Positions 16,009 to 24,613 of a DNA stretch of 64,000 nt are shown here, piece by piece. The position numbers and the translations under genes are program-made. This DNA comes from Paenibacillus algorifonticola (GTDB lineage Bacteria; Bacillota; Bacilli; Paenibacillales; Paenibacillaceae): positions 111,181-175,180 of the forward strand of contig NZ_LAQO01000003.1 in the NCBI RefSeq assembly GCF_000971975.1. The letters run 5' to 3'. Below the pieces are notes generated by a model, which was not told the DNA's origin, did not search any database, and saw only the letters and a program-made list of their open reading frames with translations. Within the stretch, counting starts at the first letter, position 1; the number at the start of each line of letters is the position of its first letter.

Positions 16009-17283
16009 TTATTCTTTTACAACTGAGGTATTCACAGCGCTTTCCATCTGATCGTTATAGGCACGGAATAATCCTAGACGCCAGAAAGCGGCTCCTTTTA
16101 GATCATAACGCTTGGCAAGACCCAGCTTGTCATTGATGGAAGAGGGCGTTTCACTGCTTAGGCTGATGCCGAGCAGGAGCTTTTGCTTAGGAACACCGGC
16201 ATCGAGTGCAAGTTGAATCGCCTGATCTACAAGACTATTAGGTTCGGGTACCTGTGATTTGGTGCCGACAGGATTATACTGATAAGCCATAAGGATGATA
16301 TCATCTGCCATGGAAGCAAGAGTCTTGTAATCGTAGCCTTTATAGGCACTATTTAATGGTGGCACTGCTAACGATAGGGAGATGTCATTTGGCAGGGAAG
16401 CCTTCAACTGCTTAACGTAATCGTTCAGCAGCTTCTGCTGTTGCACAGCATCCAGTTTATAACCCAATCCTTCAAAATCAAGAACAATCCCGCCGAATCC
16501 GTTCTCTACAACGGAAGCCGTTATGCCCTGGATGGACTTCTGGCGCATGCTGCTGTCACTCAAAACCTTGGTTAGTTCACCGTTTCCATCTAAAGCATAA
16601 ACCATAAGGTACGGCTTAATGTTCTGATTCGCTGCATTCGCCACAATGGATTGAGGGGTAACGTCGCCTGCCGCTGCAGGAAGCCGATACTCGTCACCCT
16701 GAAGTGTAAACTGACCCTCGCGATCGATACGACTCCAGCCAAAAGCTACGGAGTTCATGGATGGAACTAGATCCCGCTCCTGAAAGGATTGTAGGGCATA
16801 GAAGGCTCTCAAATGCATTTCGCGCTGTGGTGATAGAAGAGAAACTGTACGTGTTGTCTGATTCCAGGCCACAGCGACTCCGAATTGGCTGCTGAACGAA
16901 CTGAGAGGAATGAGCACACGTCCTTCAAGCTGGAGCGGCGCAGCCGCCAGCTTCACTTTTTTTCCATTTACGGTTGCCGTAGTGCTTCCCACTTGAAGAA
17001 GCACCTCAGTTAATTGTCCTTTAAGACTGCCTGCCGCTTTGACCGTTTGCGAACTGCTGTTCCATGTGATATGGATTCCAAGGGCTTCTCCAACCGTCCG
17101 GAAGGGGACGTAGGTAACCCCTTTGTCTATCCGCGGGGCTGCATCAAATTGCAGCGGAACATTATCCAGCGTGACCGATATCGCAGGTGCAGCATAGACA
17201 TCACCGGTATTTGGGGTGGTTCCGAGCAAGGATAAGGCAAGAAGGGTGGCAGCAACTGTTTTTCCTACTCGTTTATGGAACAT
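16009..17283 (-). CDS. Secreted GH18-like protein with copper-amine-oxidase-type stalk domain
   Basis: 424 residues. An N-terminal signal peptide (VGKTVAATLLALSLLGTTP, cleaved near AYA-A) is followed by a beta-rich stalk domain of the Cu_amine_oxidN1 type (about 35-150; VTYVPFRTVGEALG and VLIPLSSFSSQFG repeats). The rest is a TIM-barrel domain with FGGIVLDFEGLGY, keeping the DxE catalytic pair of GH18 hydrolases such as spore-coat SleL/YdhD. WRLGLF near the end completes the barrel. The start has GGAGGAAAACGTAGC upstream. It probably acts on peptidoglycan or chitin-like glycans outside the cell. Confidence 0.88.
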   Translation of the reverse strand: MFHKRVGKTVAATLLALSLLGTTPNTGDVYAAPAISVTLDNVPLQFDAAPRIDKGVTYVPFRTVGEALGIHITWNSSSQTVKAAGSLKGQLTEVLLQVGSTTATVNGKKVKLAAAPLQLEGRVLIPLSSFSSQFGVAVAWNQTTRTVSLLSPQREMHLRAFYALQSFQERDLVPSMNSVAFGWSRIDREGQFTLQGDEYRLPAAAGDVTPQSIVANAANQNIKPYLMVYALDGNGELTKVLSDSSMRQKSIQGITASVVENGFGGIVLDFEGLGYKLDAVQQQKLLNDYVKQLKASLPNDISLSLAVPPLNSAYKGYDYKTLASMADDIILMAYQYNPVGTKSQVPEPNSLVDQAIQLALDAGVPKQKLLLGISLSSETPSSINDKLGLAKRYDLKGAAFWRLGLFRAYNDQMESAVNTSVVKE

Positions 17284-17736
17284 GCTACGTTTTCCTCCAT
17301 CTCATTGAATAATAGTGAATAGTAGAATTTCAGCTCATTGAACGGGAATCTAGCATACATTAGTATAGCAAAATTTTAATATAGTTCCAATTAAATGATA
17401 TCATACACATAAAGTAGAGAAGAGTAATATCGAAGTGCAGCTATCCGTGATATCATAAGAAAAAGAGGGTTTACTGCAAGGTGTATGCTTCTGAGTACAC
17501 TTCTATTAAGTGTGTAAGCATAACAAGTAGAATATTGGCTTAAGTAATAAGTAAAGATATTCATTTTCTTACTACATCCACCTTGAGCTCAGTATTTAAA
17601 TGCTCAGATTTTGGAGTCAATTCAGAAATTACGCTGATTATCCGATATATTCAAAGAGCGGGTAATTGCAAGCGCGATTTAGCTGCGAAGCTACACACTG
17701 CGCGTTAATCACGGATAATAAGAAAGGGAGGATCGG
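17284..17736. other. Divergent intergenic region with stem-loop
   Basis: About 450 bases between two divergent secreted-protein genes. The only clear structure is an interrupted inverted repeat ATGCTT...ACACTT / AAGTGT...AAGCAT at 17485-17521. No ORF with a ribosome site was found. Confidence 0.5.
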
Positions 17737-18903
17737 ATGAAATGGATAGGAACCTGCCTGTTGCTCGCGGCCGTGTTCGTCTCGAGCATTGGGGCGACTG
17801 CTGCAGGCAAGCCCACCTCGTCTTTGGGCTATTACCACACGTCAGGCAACCGCATCGTCGATGCGCAGGGCAAACCGGCTCGTTTCAACGGGGTGAACTG
17901 GTTCGGATTTGAGACGGAAAATTTTTCTCCCCACGGCTTGTGGACGCGGTCGATGGACAGCATGCTGGACCAGCTTGCAAAAGAAGGATACAACTTGCTG
18001 CGAATTCCGTATACGAACGAAATGCTGCTTCCCGGTAAAAAACCAAGCGGGATCGACTATGCGAAAAATCCCGACCTGAAGGGGCTGACGCCGCTTCAGC
18101 TGTTAGACAAGCTCGTTCAGAAGGCGGAAAAGCGTGGTATGAAAATCATTCTTGACCGTCACCGCCCAACCGCCTCGGGGCAAGCGGAGCGATGGTATAC
18201 ACAATCGGTTCCGGAAAAGACATGGATTAAAGATTGGTCGATGCTGGCAAAGCGCTACCTGGCCAACGACACAGTGATCGGCGCCGATTTGCATAACGAG
18301 CCGCACGGTTCCGTATGCTGGGGCTGCGGCGATTCAGCCAGCGACTGGCGGTTGGCTGCGGAACGGGCGGGCAATGCGATTCTCGCTGTTAATCCGGACT
18401 GGCTGATCATTGTGGAAGGGGTGGACACAAATGTAAAGGGACAGAGCGGATCCTATTGGTGGGGTGGCAATCTGAAGGGTGTCCGAAAATATCCGGTCCG
18501 GCTGAAAGTGCCAAACCAGCTCGTTTACTCACCGCATGATTACGGCCCGGGTGTTTCGTCGCAGCCGTGGTTCACCGATCAGAAATTTCCCGCCAACCTG
18601 CCTGGCGTGTGGGATGCTAATTGGGGCTACATCCACAAGGAGAAAATCGCGCCGATACTGCTCGGGGAGTTTGGCGGCCGCAGCGTCGATTTGGCATCGA
18701 AGGAGGGCAAGTGGCAAAATGCGCTTGTCGACTACATCGGAAAAAATGATCTGTATTGGACATACTGGAGCCTCAATCCGAACAGCGGAGATACCGGCGG
18801 GTTGCTGTTAGACGATTGGCAGACATGGAACAAGCCGAAGCAAAAAATGCTTGCCAGGGTCATGAAGCCTGTGAACGGCGGCAAGTCGGCCGCTCCGAAG
18901 TAG
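17737..18903 (+). CDS. Secreted GH5 endoglucanase-like glycanase, C-terminus apparently lost
   Basis: 388 residues. The signal peptide MKWIGTCLLLAAVFVSSIGATAAG is followed by a complete GH5 barrel: GVNWFGFET, NLLRIPYTNEML, the acid/base Glu in DLHNEPHG, YSPHDYGPG, and the nucleophile Glu in LLGEFGG. WTYWSLNPNSGDTGGLL closes the barrel. The protein stops at TAG 18901, yet the same frame continues for 30 codons (18904-18993) with a Pro/Thr/Ser/Ala-rich, linker-like sequence. The ancestor therefore probably had a linker and a carbohydrate-binding module. Start ATG follows GGGAGGATCGG. It is likely to act on beta-1,4-glucan or mannan. Confidence 0.92.
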   Translation: MKWIGTCLLLAAVFVSSIGATAAGKPTSSLGYYHTSGNRIVDAQGKPARFNGVNWFGFETENFSPHGLWTRSMDSMLDQLAKEGYNLLRIPYTNEMLLPGKKPSGIDYAKNPDLKGLTPLQLLDKLVQKAEKRGMKIILDRHRPTASGQAERWYTQSVPEKTWIKDWSMLAKRYLANDTVIGADLHNEPHGSVCWGCGDSASDWRLAAERAGNAILAVNPDWLIIVEGVDTNVKGQSGSYWWGGNLKGVRKYPVRLKVPNQLVYSPHDYGPGVSSQPWFTDQKFPANLPGVWDANWGYIHKEKIAPILLGEFGGRSVDLASKEGKWQNALVDYIGKNDLYWTYWSLNPNSGDTGGLLLDDWQTWNKPKQKMLARVMKPVNGGKSAAPK

Positions 18904-18993
18904 ACAGCTGGCCCGACGGCATCGATGCCGACTGCAGGTTCGATGGTGCCTGCGAGCGGCGGAACGGACTTGACCGAGGGACTCGCTGTCCAA
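18904..18993 (+). pseudogene. In-frame linker remnant after the GH5 stop codon
   Basis: Thirty sense codons follow the TAG in frame and read as a flexible Thr/Ala/Pro/Ser/Gly stretch (TAGPTASMPTAGSMVPASGG) before TAA at 18994. No binding module follows; the rest appears deleted. Confidence 0.6.
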
Positions 18994-19140
18994 TAATGGG
19001 GAATCGAGAAGTAGCTTCTGCAATCGGTCGAGGACCTGCGAGGCGGCCGAACGGCTGCATGCGGATTTTTCCTTGCTGGATTATCTGCAAGCATAGTATA
19101 TTGTGCTGTTTCAAGGTTTTTTCCTTGTTGAAGGTGCAGC

Positions 19141-19181
19141 AAAGAAGCCGAACGGTCTAAAAGCCGGCTCGGCTTTCTTGT
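19141..19181. terminator. Bidirectional terminator between GH5 and LysR genes
   Basis: AAAGAAGCCGA and TCGGCTTTCTT form an inverted repeat around a GC-rich loop between the convergent genes, with A- and T-rich ends on either side. Confidence 0.6.
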
Positions 19182-19189
19182 TAGGGGAA

Positions 19190-20077
19190 TTAATATATTT
19201 CTTTGGACATTGCACCGAAATAGTCTATAACAACTCTGCGAAACTCAAGAGCCGCTTTCGAAATGTACCTGCTTTTGTGTGACAATAAAGCAATCTCCCG
19301 CACCAGTATATGATCCTCTACTTGGAGATATTTAATGCGTTCTTGTGGATTTCTTGCTGTCCTTGGTATAAATGCGAGACCGATTTCCGCTTCCACAAGT
19401 GCGGTTAATCTTGCAGGTTCATCTCCTTCGTATACATACTTGGGCACAAAACCGACGGATTGGCATTTGGAGTCCACCAGATCACGAACACCGTACCCTT
19501 TCTTTACGCCCACAAACCACTCGTCCTTAAGCTCTGCTAACGTTATACTGCTTCGCTCCGCATATCGATGACTAACGGGAACGGCTACAACGATGGGGTC
19601 TGCAAATAGTATTTGACATTCTATATCATCAGCTTGGATCGGAGGGGAGGACAGACAAAAATCGACCTCTCCTCGATGAAGCAGCGTGGACATGTCCCGT
19701 AAGGTTACCATTTGTACATGAAATTTAATATGCGGCTTGTTTTTCCGAAATTCCCGCAGGATGCCTGGCAATGTGCTTGCCGTGGTCACCGCGAGTTCCA
19801 GGGTACCCTGTTCCGGACTGGAGAGGTCAGCGATTTCCCGCTTTCCTTGTTCCAATTCAAATAAGGCTTTTTCGGTTCGGCGAAGAAATGTTCTTCCGAA
19901 TTCGTTTAGTCGAAGCTTTCTCCCCATTCGATCAAATAAAGGAGCTCCCAGATCGTCCTCTAACCGCTGTATCGTTTTGCTCAGTGAGGATTGCGTAACA
20001 TGCAGCTTTCCCGCAGCTTCCGTAACATGCTCGCAGCGGGCGACTGTCAGAAAATATTGTAGTTGAAGCAGCTCCAT
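19190..20077 (-). CDS. LysR-family transcriptional regulator
   Basis: 295 residues. Classical N-terminal winged HTH (residues 1-60: QLQYFLTVARCEHVTEAAGKL, SSLSKTIQRLEDDLGAPLF). The periplasmic-binding-like effector domain (about 90-290) has the usual EVDFCLSSPP and LVEAEIGLAFIP segments. The start is preceded by AAGGAGTTATGTGAA. It is divergent from the DHA2 exporter with a clear LysR box between them (20125-20149), so it probably controls that exporter and itself. Confidence 0.93.
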   Translation of the reverse strand: MELLQLQYFLTVARCEHVTEAAGKLHVTQSSLSKTIQRLEDDLGAPLFDRMGRKLRLNEFGRTFLRRTEKALFELEQGKREIADLSSPEQGTLELAVTTASTLPGILREFRKNKPHIKFHVQMVTLRDMSTLLHRGEVDFCLSSPPIQADDIECQILFADPIVVAVPVSHRYAERSSITLAELKDEWFVGVKKGYGVRDLVDSKCQSVGFVPKYVYEGDEPARLTALVEAEIGLAFIPRTARNPQERIKYLQVEDHILVREIALLSHKSRYISKAALEFRRVVIDYFGAMSKEIY

Positions 20078-20124
20078 TTCACATAACTCCTTTATTCCTT
20101 CTAGTTCATTAAATCATAACATAA

Positions 20125-20149
20125 AATGCGTTGGAAAGAATAACGCGTT
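20125..20149. promoter_or_regulatory. LysR box between regulator and exporter
   Basis: AATGCGTT (20125-20132) and AACGCGTT (20142-20149) form a dyad of the T-N11-A kind with one mismatch. It overlaps the place of the -35 box for a TATGAT -10 at 20155-20160, whose own -35 is poor; this fits an activator-dependent promoter. Confidence 0.7.
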
Positions 20150-20188
20150 TCAAGTATGATGACAGCAGGACAAGGAGATGTGATCAAA

Positions 20189-21574
20189 ATGAACGATCGA
20201 AATAAATGGTTGATGATAGCTGTTGGAATGGGAATCATGCTGAACCCACTAAATTCCTCCATGATTTCTGTTGCCATAGCAAGATTGCAAAATGTGTATC
20301 AACTTGATTTTACAGACGTTTCATGGATTATTTTTTCGTTCTACATTGCGAGTGCTGTCGCTCAACCCGTTATGGGCAAGTGTAGTGATTTGTTCGGCCG
20401 CAGGAAGATATTCCTTACCGGTCTCGTTATCGTCTTCGTCTCATCCATGTTAGCTCCGTTATCACCCAGCTTTTCGTGGCTCATCGTATTTCGAATCGTT
20501 CAATCGATTGGCACAAGCATGATGGTTGCGGTCGGAATGGCGATTGTAAGAATTTACGTTACCGAGAAGCAAGCAGCTGCATTGTCCGTCCTGGCGATAT
20601 TCCTGTCCGGAGCAGCAGCGATCGGCCCCTTTATTGGTGGTATATTGATTCATTGGTGGGACTGGCCTAGCATCTTCATTGTTAATATTCCTTTTGTAAC
20701 CGCAAGCTTTTTATTTGCCTGGAGAACAATCCCCAAGGACGAGCCAATCGAATCCACTTCTGGCGAAATGTCCATTCGGAAATGGCTAGGGTTGATTGAT
20801 ACCCCAGGCATCCTGTTGTTTACGGTAGCTTTGGTGGCTCTGCTGATTGCTTTACTTTCGGTCAAATCAACCGGATATCTTTCAACATGGAATCTTATGA
20901 TAGGGGGGATAGGCTTTATTGCACTAGTGATTTTTATACGACACGAATTAAAAACGTCATCACCTTTTATTCCATTGCGGACCTTCGCTAAATATCCCGC
21001 AATGACTTGGGTGAATGTGCAATTCATGCTGATTAACATTCTGTTTTACTCTCTGTTTTTTGGCATACCGTCTTATTTGCAGCAGGTACGCCATGTCAAC
21101 GAATTTAATACAGGAATTCTCATGCTAGCTCTGGGCTTGTGCTCACTTGTCATTTCTCCTCTTGCTGGACGTTGGATTGACAAATCGGGGTCGCGGCCAG
21201 CTTTGATCGTAGCTGCAGTGTTAATGACCTTCGGGTCCATATTGATCGTGCTATTGGATGAAAATTCACCGGTCGTTATTGTAATCCTGACTTTAGCTGT
21301 ATTTGGTATAAGCAACGGGTTGAACGGTGTCGGCATGCAAGCGGCCTTGTTCAAGAGCACGCCTAAAGAAATGATCGGTGTCGCATCGGGGATTTTTAAT
21401 ACATCGAGATACCTGGGTACCATTTTATCGTCATTGTTGATTGGAATCGTCATGGGAGATACGTTCAGTGCTATAGGATTCCAAATGCTCGGAGTCATCC
21501 TTACGGTACTGGCCACATCCTTGATCATCATGAACTTGCGAGGCCAGCGATCATCGGAATCGCAAGCTGTATGA
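20189..21574 (+). CDS. DHA2-type MFS multidrug exporter
   Basis: 461 residues with about 14 membrane helices. Motif A lies after helix 2 (GKCSDLFGRRKIFL). Motif C-like sequence (GAAAIGPFIGGIL) in helix 5 marks a drug:proton antiporter. ATG 20189 has AAGGAGATGTGATC in front and is preferred to 20156. A second loop motif (AGRWIDKSGSRP) marks the domain repeat. It sits opposite a LysR regulator, a common inducible efflux arrangement. The substrate is unknown. Confidence 0.92.
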   Translation: MNDRNKWLMIAVGMGIMLNPLNSSMISVAIARLQNVYQLDFTDVSWIIFSFYIASAVAQPVMGKCSDLFGRRKIFLTGLVIVFVSSMLAPLSPSFSWLIVFRIVQSIGTSMMVAVGMAIVRIYVTEKQAAALSVLAIFLSGAAAIGPFIGGILIHWWDWPSIFIVNIPFVTASFLFAWRTIPKDEPIESTSGEMSIRKWLGLIDTPGILLFTVALVALLIALLSVKSTGYLSTWNLMIGGIGFIALVIFIRHELKTSSPFIPLRTFAKYPAMTWVNVQFMLINILFYSLFFGIPSYLQQVRHVNEFNTGILMLALGLCSLVISPLAGRWIDKSGSRPALIVAAVLMTFGSILIVLLDENSPVVIVILTLAVFGISNGLNGVGMQAALFKSTPKEMIGVASGIFNTSRYLGTILSSLLIGIVMGDTFSAIGFQMLGVILTVLATSLIIMNLRGQRSSESQAV

Positions 21575-21725
21575 AGAGCAGAGACGTATGATGAAATTGC
21601 ATGAATTTCTCCCATTTTCAGAAAACCGTCAACTCCGCAACTGGAATTACCAGTGAAGAAGAACTGGATATGAGCAATATTAAAATGCTGATCAGATTGA
21701 CTGATTTAAGAAACAGTAGCTGTAC

Positions 21726-21754
21726 TTGACAAATGTTTTATATAAAACTAAAAT
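21726..21754 (+). promoter_or_regulatory. marR promoter with operator copy 1; probable leaderless mRNA
   Basis: TTGACA 21726-21731, 17-bp spacer, TAAAAT 21749-21754. The spacer is almost filled by TGTTTTATATAAAACT (21734-21749), a near-perfect 16-bp palindrome. The expected start of transcription coincides with the ATG at 21762, and there is no ribosome site, so the MarR transcript is probably leaderless and autorepressed. Confidence 0.78.
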
Positions 21755-21761
21755 GAAATTC

Positions 21762-22178
21762 ATGAATGAAACATACATTTTATCTTTAGTTGGTCGCATA
21801 CATCGTCATGGTAATCGGTTCATAGAAAGTGAGTTGCGAGAAAGAAATATAAGGGATATTGCACCATCACATGGTGATATCTTGTTTAGACTTTATCAGC
21901 AAGAAAGCCTCACTATGCATGAGTTATCCAAGCTGATCGACCGAGACAAATCAACTGTAACGGTTTTGGTTGATAAAATGGTGAAAAAGGGATACATCCG
22001 AAAAGAAAAGGATCTAAACGATACTCGTGTATATCGGCTTACTCTTACAGAGAAAGGTTATGATCTTAGAAAAGTTTTTGAAGAAATATCAGAATCTCTA
22101 ATAGACAAAATATATAGTAAGTTCACTATTGAGGAAAAAAAACATATAATAGAACTTCTTCGAAAGATCGAGTTCTAA
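21762..22178 (+). CDS. MarR-family repressor of the osmolyte transporter operon
   Basis: 138 residues with the MarR winged helix: LTMHELSKLIDRDKSTVTVLVDKMVKKGYIRKEKDLNDTRVYRLTLTEKG. Longer starts (TTG 21726, ATG 21753) lie inside the promoter, so ATG 21762 is the likely start. The same operator occurs before this gene and before the downstream ABC transporter (22194-22209). It should repress both until an unknown signal is bound, much as MarR-type GbsR/OpcR proteins control compatible-solute uptake in Bacillus. Confidence 0.9.
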   Translation: MNETYILSLVGRIHRHGNRFIESELRERNIRDIAPSHGDILFRLYQQESLTMHELSKLIDRDKSTVTVLVDKMVKKGYIRKEKDLNDTRVYRLTLTEKGYDLRKVFEEISESLIDKIYSKFTIEEKKHIIELLRKIEF

Positions 22179-22183
22179 TTTTT

Positions 22184-22214
22184 TTGACAAAATAGTTTTA
22201 TATAAAACTAAATA
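22184..22214 (+). promoter_or_regulatory. Promoter of the osmolyte ABC transporter with operator copy 2
   Basis: TTGACA 22184-22189 and a -10-like TAAATA at 22209-22214 enclose AGTTTTATATAAAACT (22194-22209), a perfect 16-bp palindrome. It differs from the marR copy at one base. Confidence 0.78.
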
Positions 22215-22250
22215 TGCGATGATCTTTTGAGTATAGAGGGGGGAGGCACA

Positions 22251-22907
22251 TTGAGCGTCAATTTGTGGATGCAAATATCGGATTATTTTTTCAATAACTC
22301 AAACGACTATTGGGTTTCTGTAAAAGCACATATGGAGATTAGTTTTTACGCACTATTGTTGTCTGCATTAATTGGGATTACTTGTGGACACCTTTGTGTG
22401 AAGCATAAGCAATACGAAAGATGGATTGTATCACTATTTCAAGTTTTGCGAATTGTTCCGAGTTTGGCTGTTCTCCTATTATTAATCCCGATTATGGGGA
22501 CAGGGACTGGGCCAGCAATGGTCGCATTAGTTTTATTAGCAATTCCGCCAATTCTTATGAATACTGTTGCAGGACTAGAAGCAGTTCCTCCATTTTTGCT
22601 GGAAGCAGCTTACGGAGCAGGGATGTCAGATCGGCAAGTATTATGGAAAGTCAAATTCCCTCTAGCTGCGCCAATCATGCTTACCGGAATTAAGACGGCA
22701 GCGATCGAAATCATTGCAAGTGCGACATTGGCTGCCAAAATCGGTGCGGGTGGACTTGGAGGTATTATTTTCACAGGCTTAGGCCTTAATCGAATGGATT
22801 TGCTGTTGGTTGGCGGCATTTCGGTTGCCATGCTTTCGGTCGCAGCTGGGTTGTCATTTGATCTGACGGACAGATTTTTGTTCAAATATAAATTCGTTAG
22901 AAAGTAG
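22251..22907 (+). CDS. opuCB: OpuC-type glycine betaine/choline ABC transporter permease 1
   Basis: 218 residues with about five or six membrane helices. The permease EAA-type loop is EAAYGAGMSDRQVLWKVKFPLAAP, which contacts the ATPase. TTG 22251 is the start because GGGGGGAGG lies 4 bases upstream. It is first of four genes in the order permease, binding protein, ATPase, permease, which differs from the A-B-C-D order of Bacillus subtilis opuB/opuC. It imports quaternary ammonium osmolytes with its partners. Family assignment is clear; the exact substrate is not. Confidence 0.9.
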   Translation: MSVNLWMQISDYFFNNSNDYWVSVKAHMEISFYALLLSALIGITCGHLCVKHKQYERWIVSLFQVLRIVPSLAVLLLLIPIMGTGTGPAMVALVLLAIPPILMNTVAGLEAVPPFLLEAAYGAGMSDRQVLWKVKFPLAAPIMLTGIKTAAIEIIASATLAAKIGAGGLGGIIFTGLGLNRMDLLLVGGISVAMLSVAAGLSFDLTDRFLFKYKFVRK

Positions 22908-22916
22908 GGCTTGAAA

Positions 22917-23822
22917 ATGAGGAAGAAAATAAAACCATTCTCTGTTTTAGTGATAATTTTGGTATTGGCACTCATGATAGCAGCGTGCGGAAGCAACAGC
23001 ACCAACCAAAGCAACAACACAACGATTCGCATTGGAACAAAGGATTTCACGGAGAACTTAATTGTTGGAGAACTGTACGCATTAGCTCTGGAAGACGCCG
23101 GGTATCATGTGGAAAGAGTCCCCAGCATTGCAGGATCCGTTATTCATACTTCACTCGTGAATAATGAAATCGATATGTATCCTGAATATACGGGTACGGG
23201 TTTATTGGCTGTATTAAAGATGGATCTCATCACCGATCCTGATGAAGTTTATAAGACGGTGAAAGATGAATATGAAAAACAATTTCAAATCACCTGGCTA
23301 AATTACTCTCAAGCCAACGATGGGGCGGGACTTGTTATTCGTACGGATGTGTCCAAAAAGCTTGGTATTACCACCATTTCAGATTTGCAAAAGCATGCAA
23401 CCGAGCTTAGATTTGCCTCGCAAGGTGAAGTTGACCAACGAGAAGATGGAATTCCGGCATTAGAAAGAGTATATGGAAAAATGAATTGGAAATCATCGAA
23501 AGTGTATGATAATAGCTTGAAATATACGGTGCTCAGCAATAATGAAGCGGATGTTGCGCCAGCTTATACAACGGAAGGCCAATTAGTGAATAAGGATGTA
23601 TTCACCTTATTAGAAGACGATAAACGTGTATGGCCGCCTTATAATTTAGCTCCCGTTATTCAGAACACTGTATTAAACGCTAATCCTAACCTTGCAGAAA
23701 TAATCAATAAGATAAGTGCGGCATTAGATACAGATACCATTACAGCACTCAATGCTAAAGTTGATGTGGATAAAGAGGAATACGAAGACGTTGCCAAAGC
23801 GTTTTACGAATCGATTAAATAA
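22917..23822 (+). CDS. opuCC: Osmolyte-binding lipoprotein of the OpuC-type transporter
   Basis: 301 residues. The lipoprotein signal ends in IAAC-G (lipobox, Cys near residue 24), so it is anchored outside the membrane. The mature part is an OsmF/OpuC-type substrate-binding fold: IGTKDFTENLIVGELYALALEDAGY, YPEYTGTG, and ADVAPAYTTEGQL. ATG 22917 sits 8 bases after TAGGG; TTG 22911 is the alternative. It hands glycine betaine, choline or carnitine to the two permeases. Confidence 0.92.
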   Translation: MRKKIKPFSVLVIILVLALMIAACGSNSTNQSNNTTIRIGTKDFTENLIVGELYALALEDAGYHVERVPSIAGSVIHTSLVNNEIDMYPEYTGTGLLAVLKMDLITDPDEVYKTVKDEYEKQFQITWLNYSQANDGAGLVIRTDVSKKLGITTISDLQKHATELRFASQGEVDQREDGIPALERVYGKMNWKSSKVYDNSLKYTVLSNNEADVAPAYTTEGQLVNKDVFTLLEDDKRVWPPYNLAPVIQNTVLNANPNLAEIINKISAALDTDTITALNAKVDVDKEEYEDVAKAFYESIK

Positions 23823-23842
23823 GTGGTTTCATGGAGGAAAAC

Positions 23843-24613
23843 ATGTCTCTTACAGCGATCGAGTTCAACAATGTAAGTAAAAAATACTCACAATCCGGAG
23901 ATTATGTGGTCGATCATGTGAGCTTGTCGATCTATGAAGGGGAGTTCGTCACGATTTTGGGCTCTTCAGGGTCCGGAAAAACGACACTATTGAAAATGAT
24001 AAATCGTTTATATGAGCCAAATGAAGGGACGATAAAGCTCTTTGGTGAAGACATTACAACGGTTGACCCTGTAAAGGTTAGACGTCGTATTGGTTATGTC
24101 ATTCAACAAGTGGGGTTATTTCCACACATGACCATAGCTCAGAATGTCGCGATAGTGCCAAAGCTTTTGAAATGGAATAAATCTAAAATTAGTACAAGAG
24201 TAGATGAATTGTTATCGCTTGTTGGGTTAGAGCCACAGGAGTTTAGAAATCGCTATCCCTCTCAATTATCAGGTGGACAACAACAAAGAATCGGATTGGC
24301 TCGAGCTTTGGCGACGGATCCCAAAATTATGTTGCTGGACGAGCCCTTTGGCGCAATCGATGCCATCAACCGGTTGAATTTGCAGGATGAGCTTTTGAGG
24401 ATACATGGCGGGTTAAAGAAAACCTTTCTTTTTGTAACGCATGATATCAACGAAGCCTTTAAACTCGGGACCAGAGTCATGATAATGAACAAAGGTCGAA
24501 TATGTCAATTTGATACACCAAGCCATATTGTGAAAAACCCTGCAGATGATTTCGTATCGTCACTCATTTATTCCTCAAGAGAGCAAGAGCGTTTCTGGGA
24601 GGGTTTAGATTGA
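23843..24613 (+). CDS. opuCA: ATPase of the OpuC-type osmolyte transporter
   Basis: 256 residues: Walker A GSSGSGKTT, Q-loop IQQVGLFPHMT, signature LSGGQQQRIGLARAL, Walker B IMLLDEPFGAID, and the His switch FVTHD. The C-terminal CBS pair that senses ionic strength in longer OpuCA/OpuAA proteins is missing. ATG 23843 has GGAGG at the right distance (the frame opens at 23831). It overlaps the second permease by 4 bases. Confidence 0.93.
   Translation: MSLTAIEFNNVSKKYSQSGDYVVDHVSLSIYEGEFVTILGSSGSGKTTLLKMINRLYEPNEGTIKLFGEDITTVDPVKVRRRIGYVIQQVGLFPHMTIAQNVAIVPKLLKWNKSKISTRVDELLSLVGLEPQEFRNRYPSQLSGGQQQRIGLARALATDPKIMLLDEPFGAIDAINRLNLQDELLRIHGGLKKTFLFVTHDINEAFKLGTRVMIMNKGRICQFDTPSHIVKNPADDFVSSLIYSSREQERFWEGLD

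Noticed and set aside
21575..21720. Coding-like sequence after the DHA2 exporter
   Set aside because: A short open stretch (SEEELDMSNIKMLIRLT-like) without a start; too short to assign to any family.
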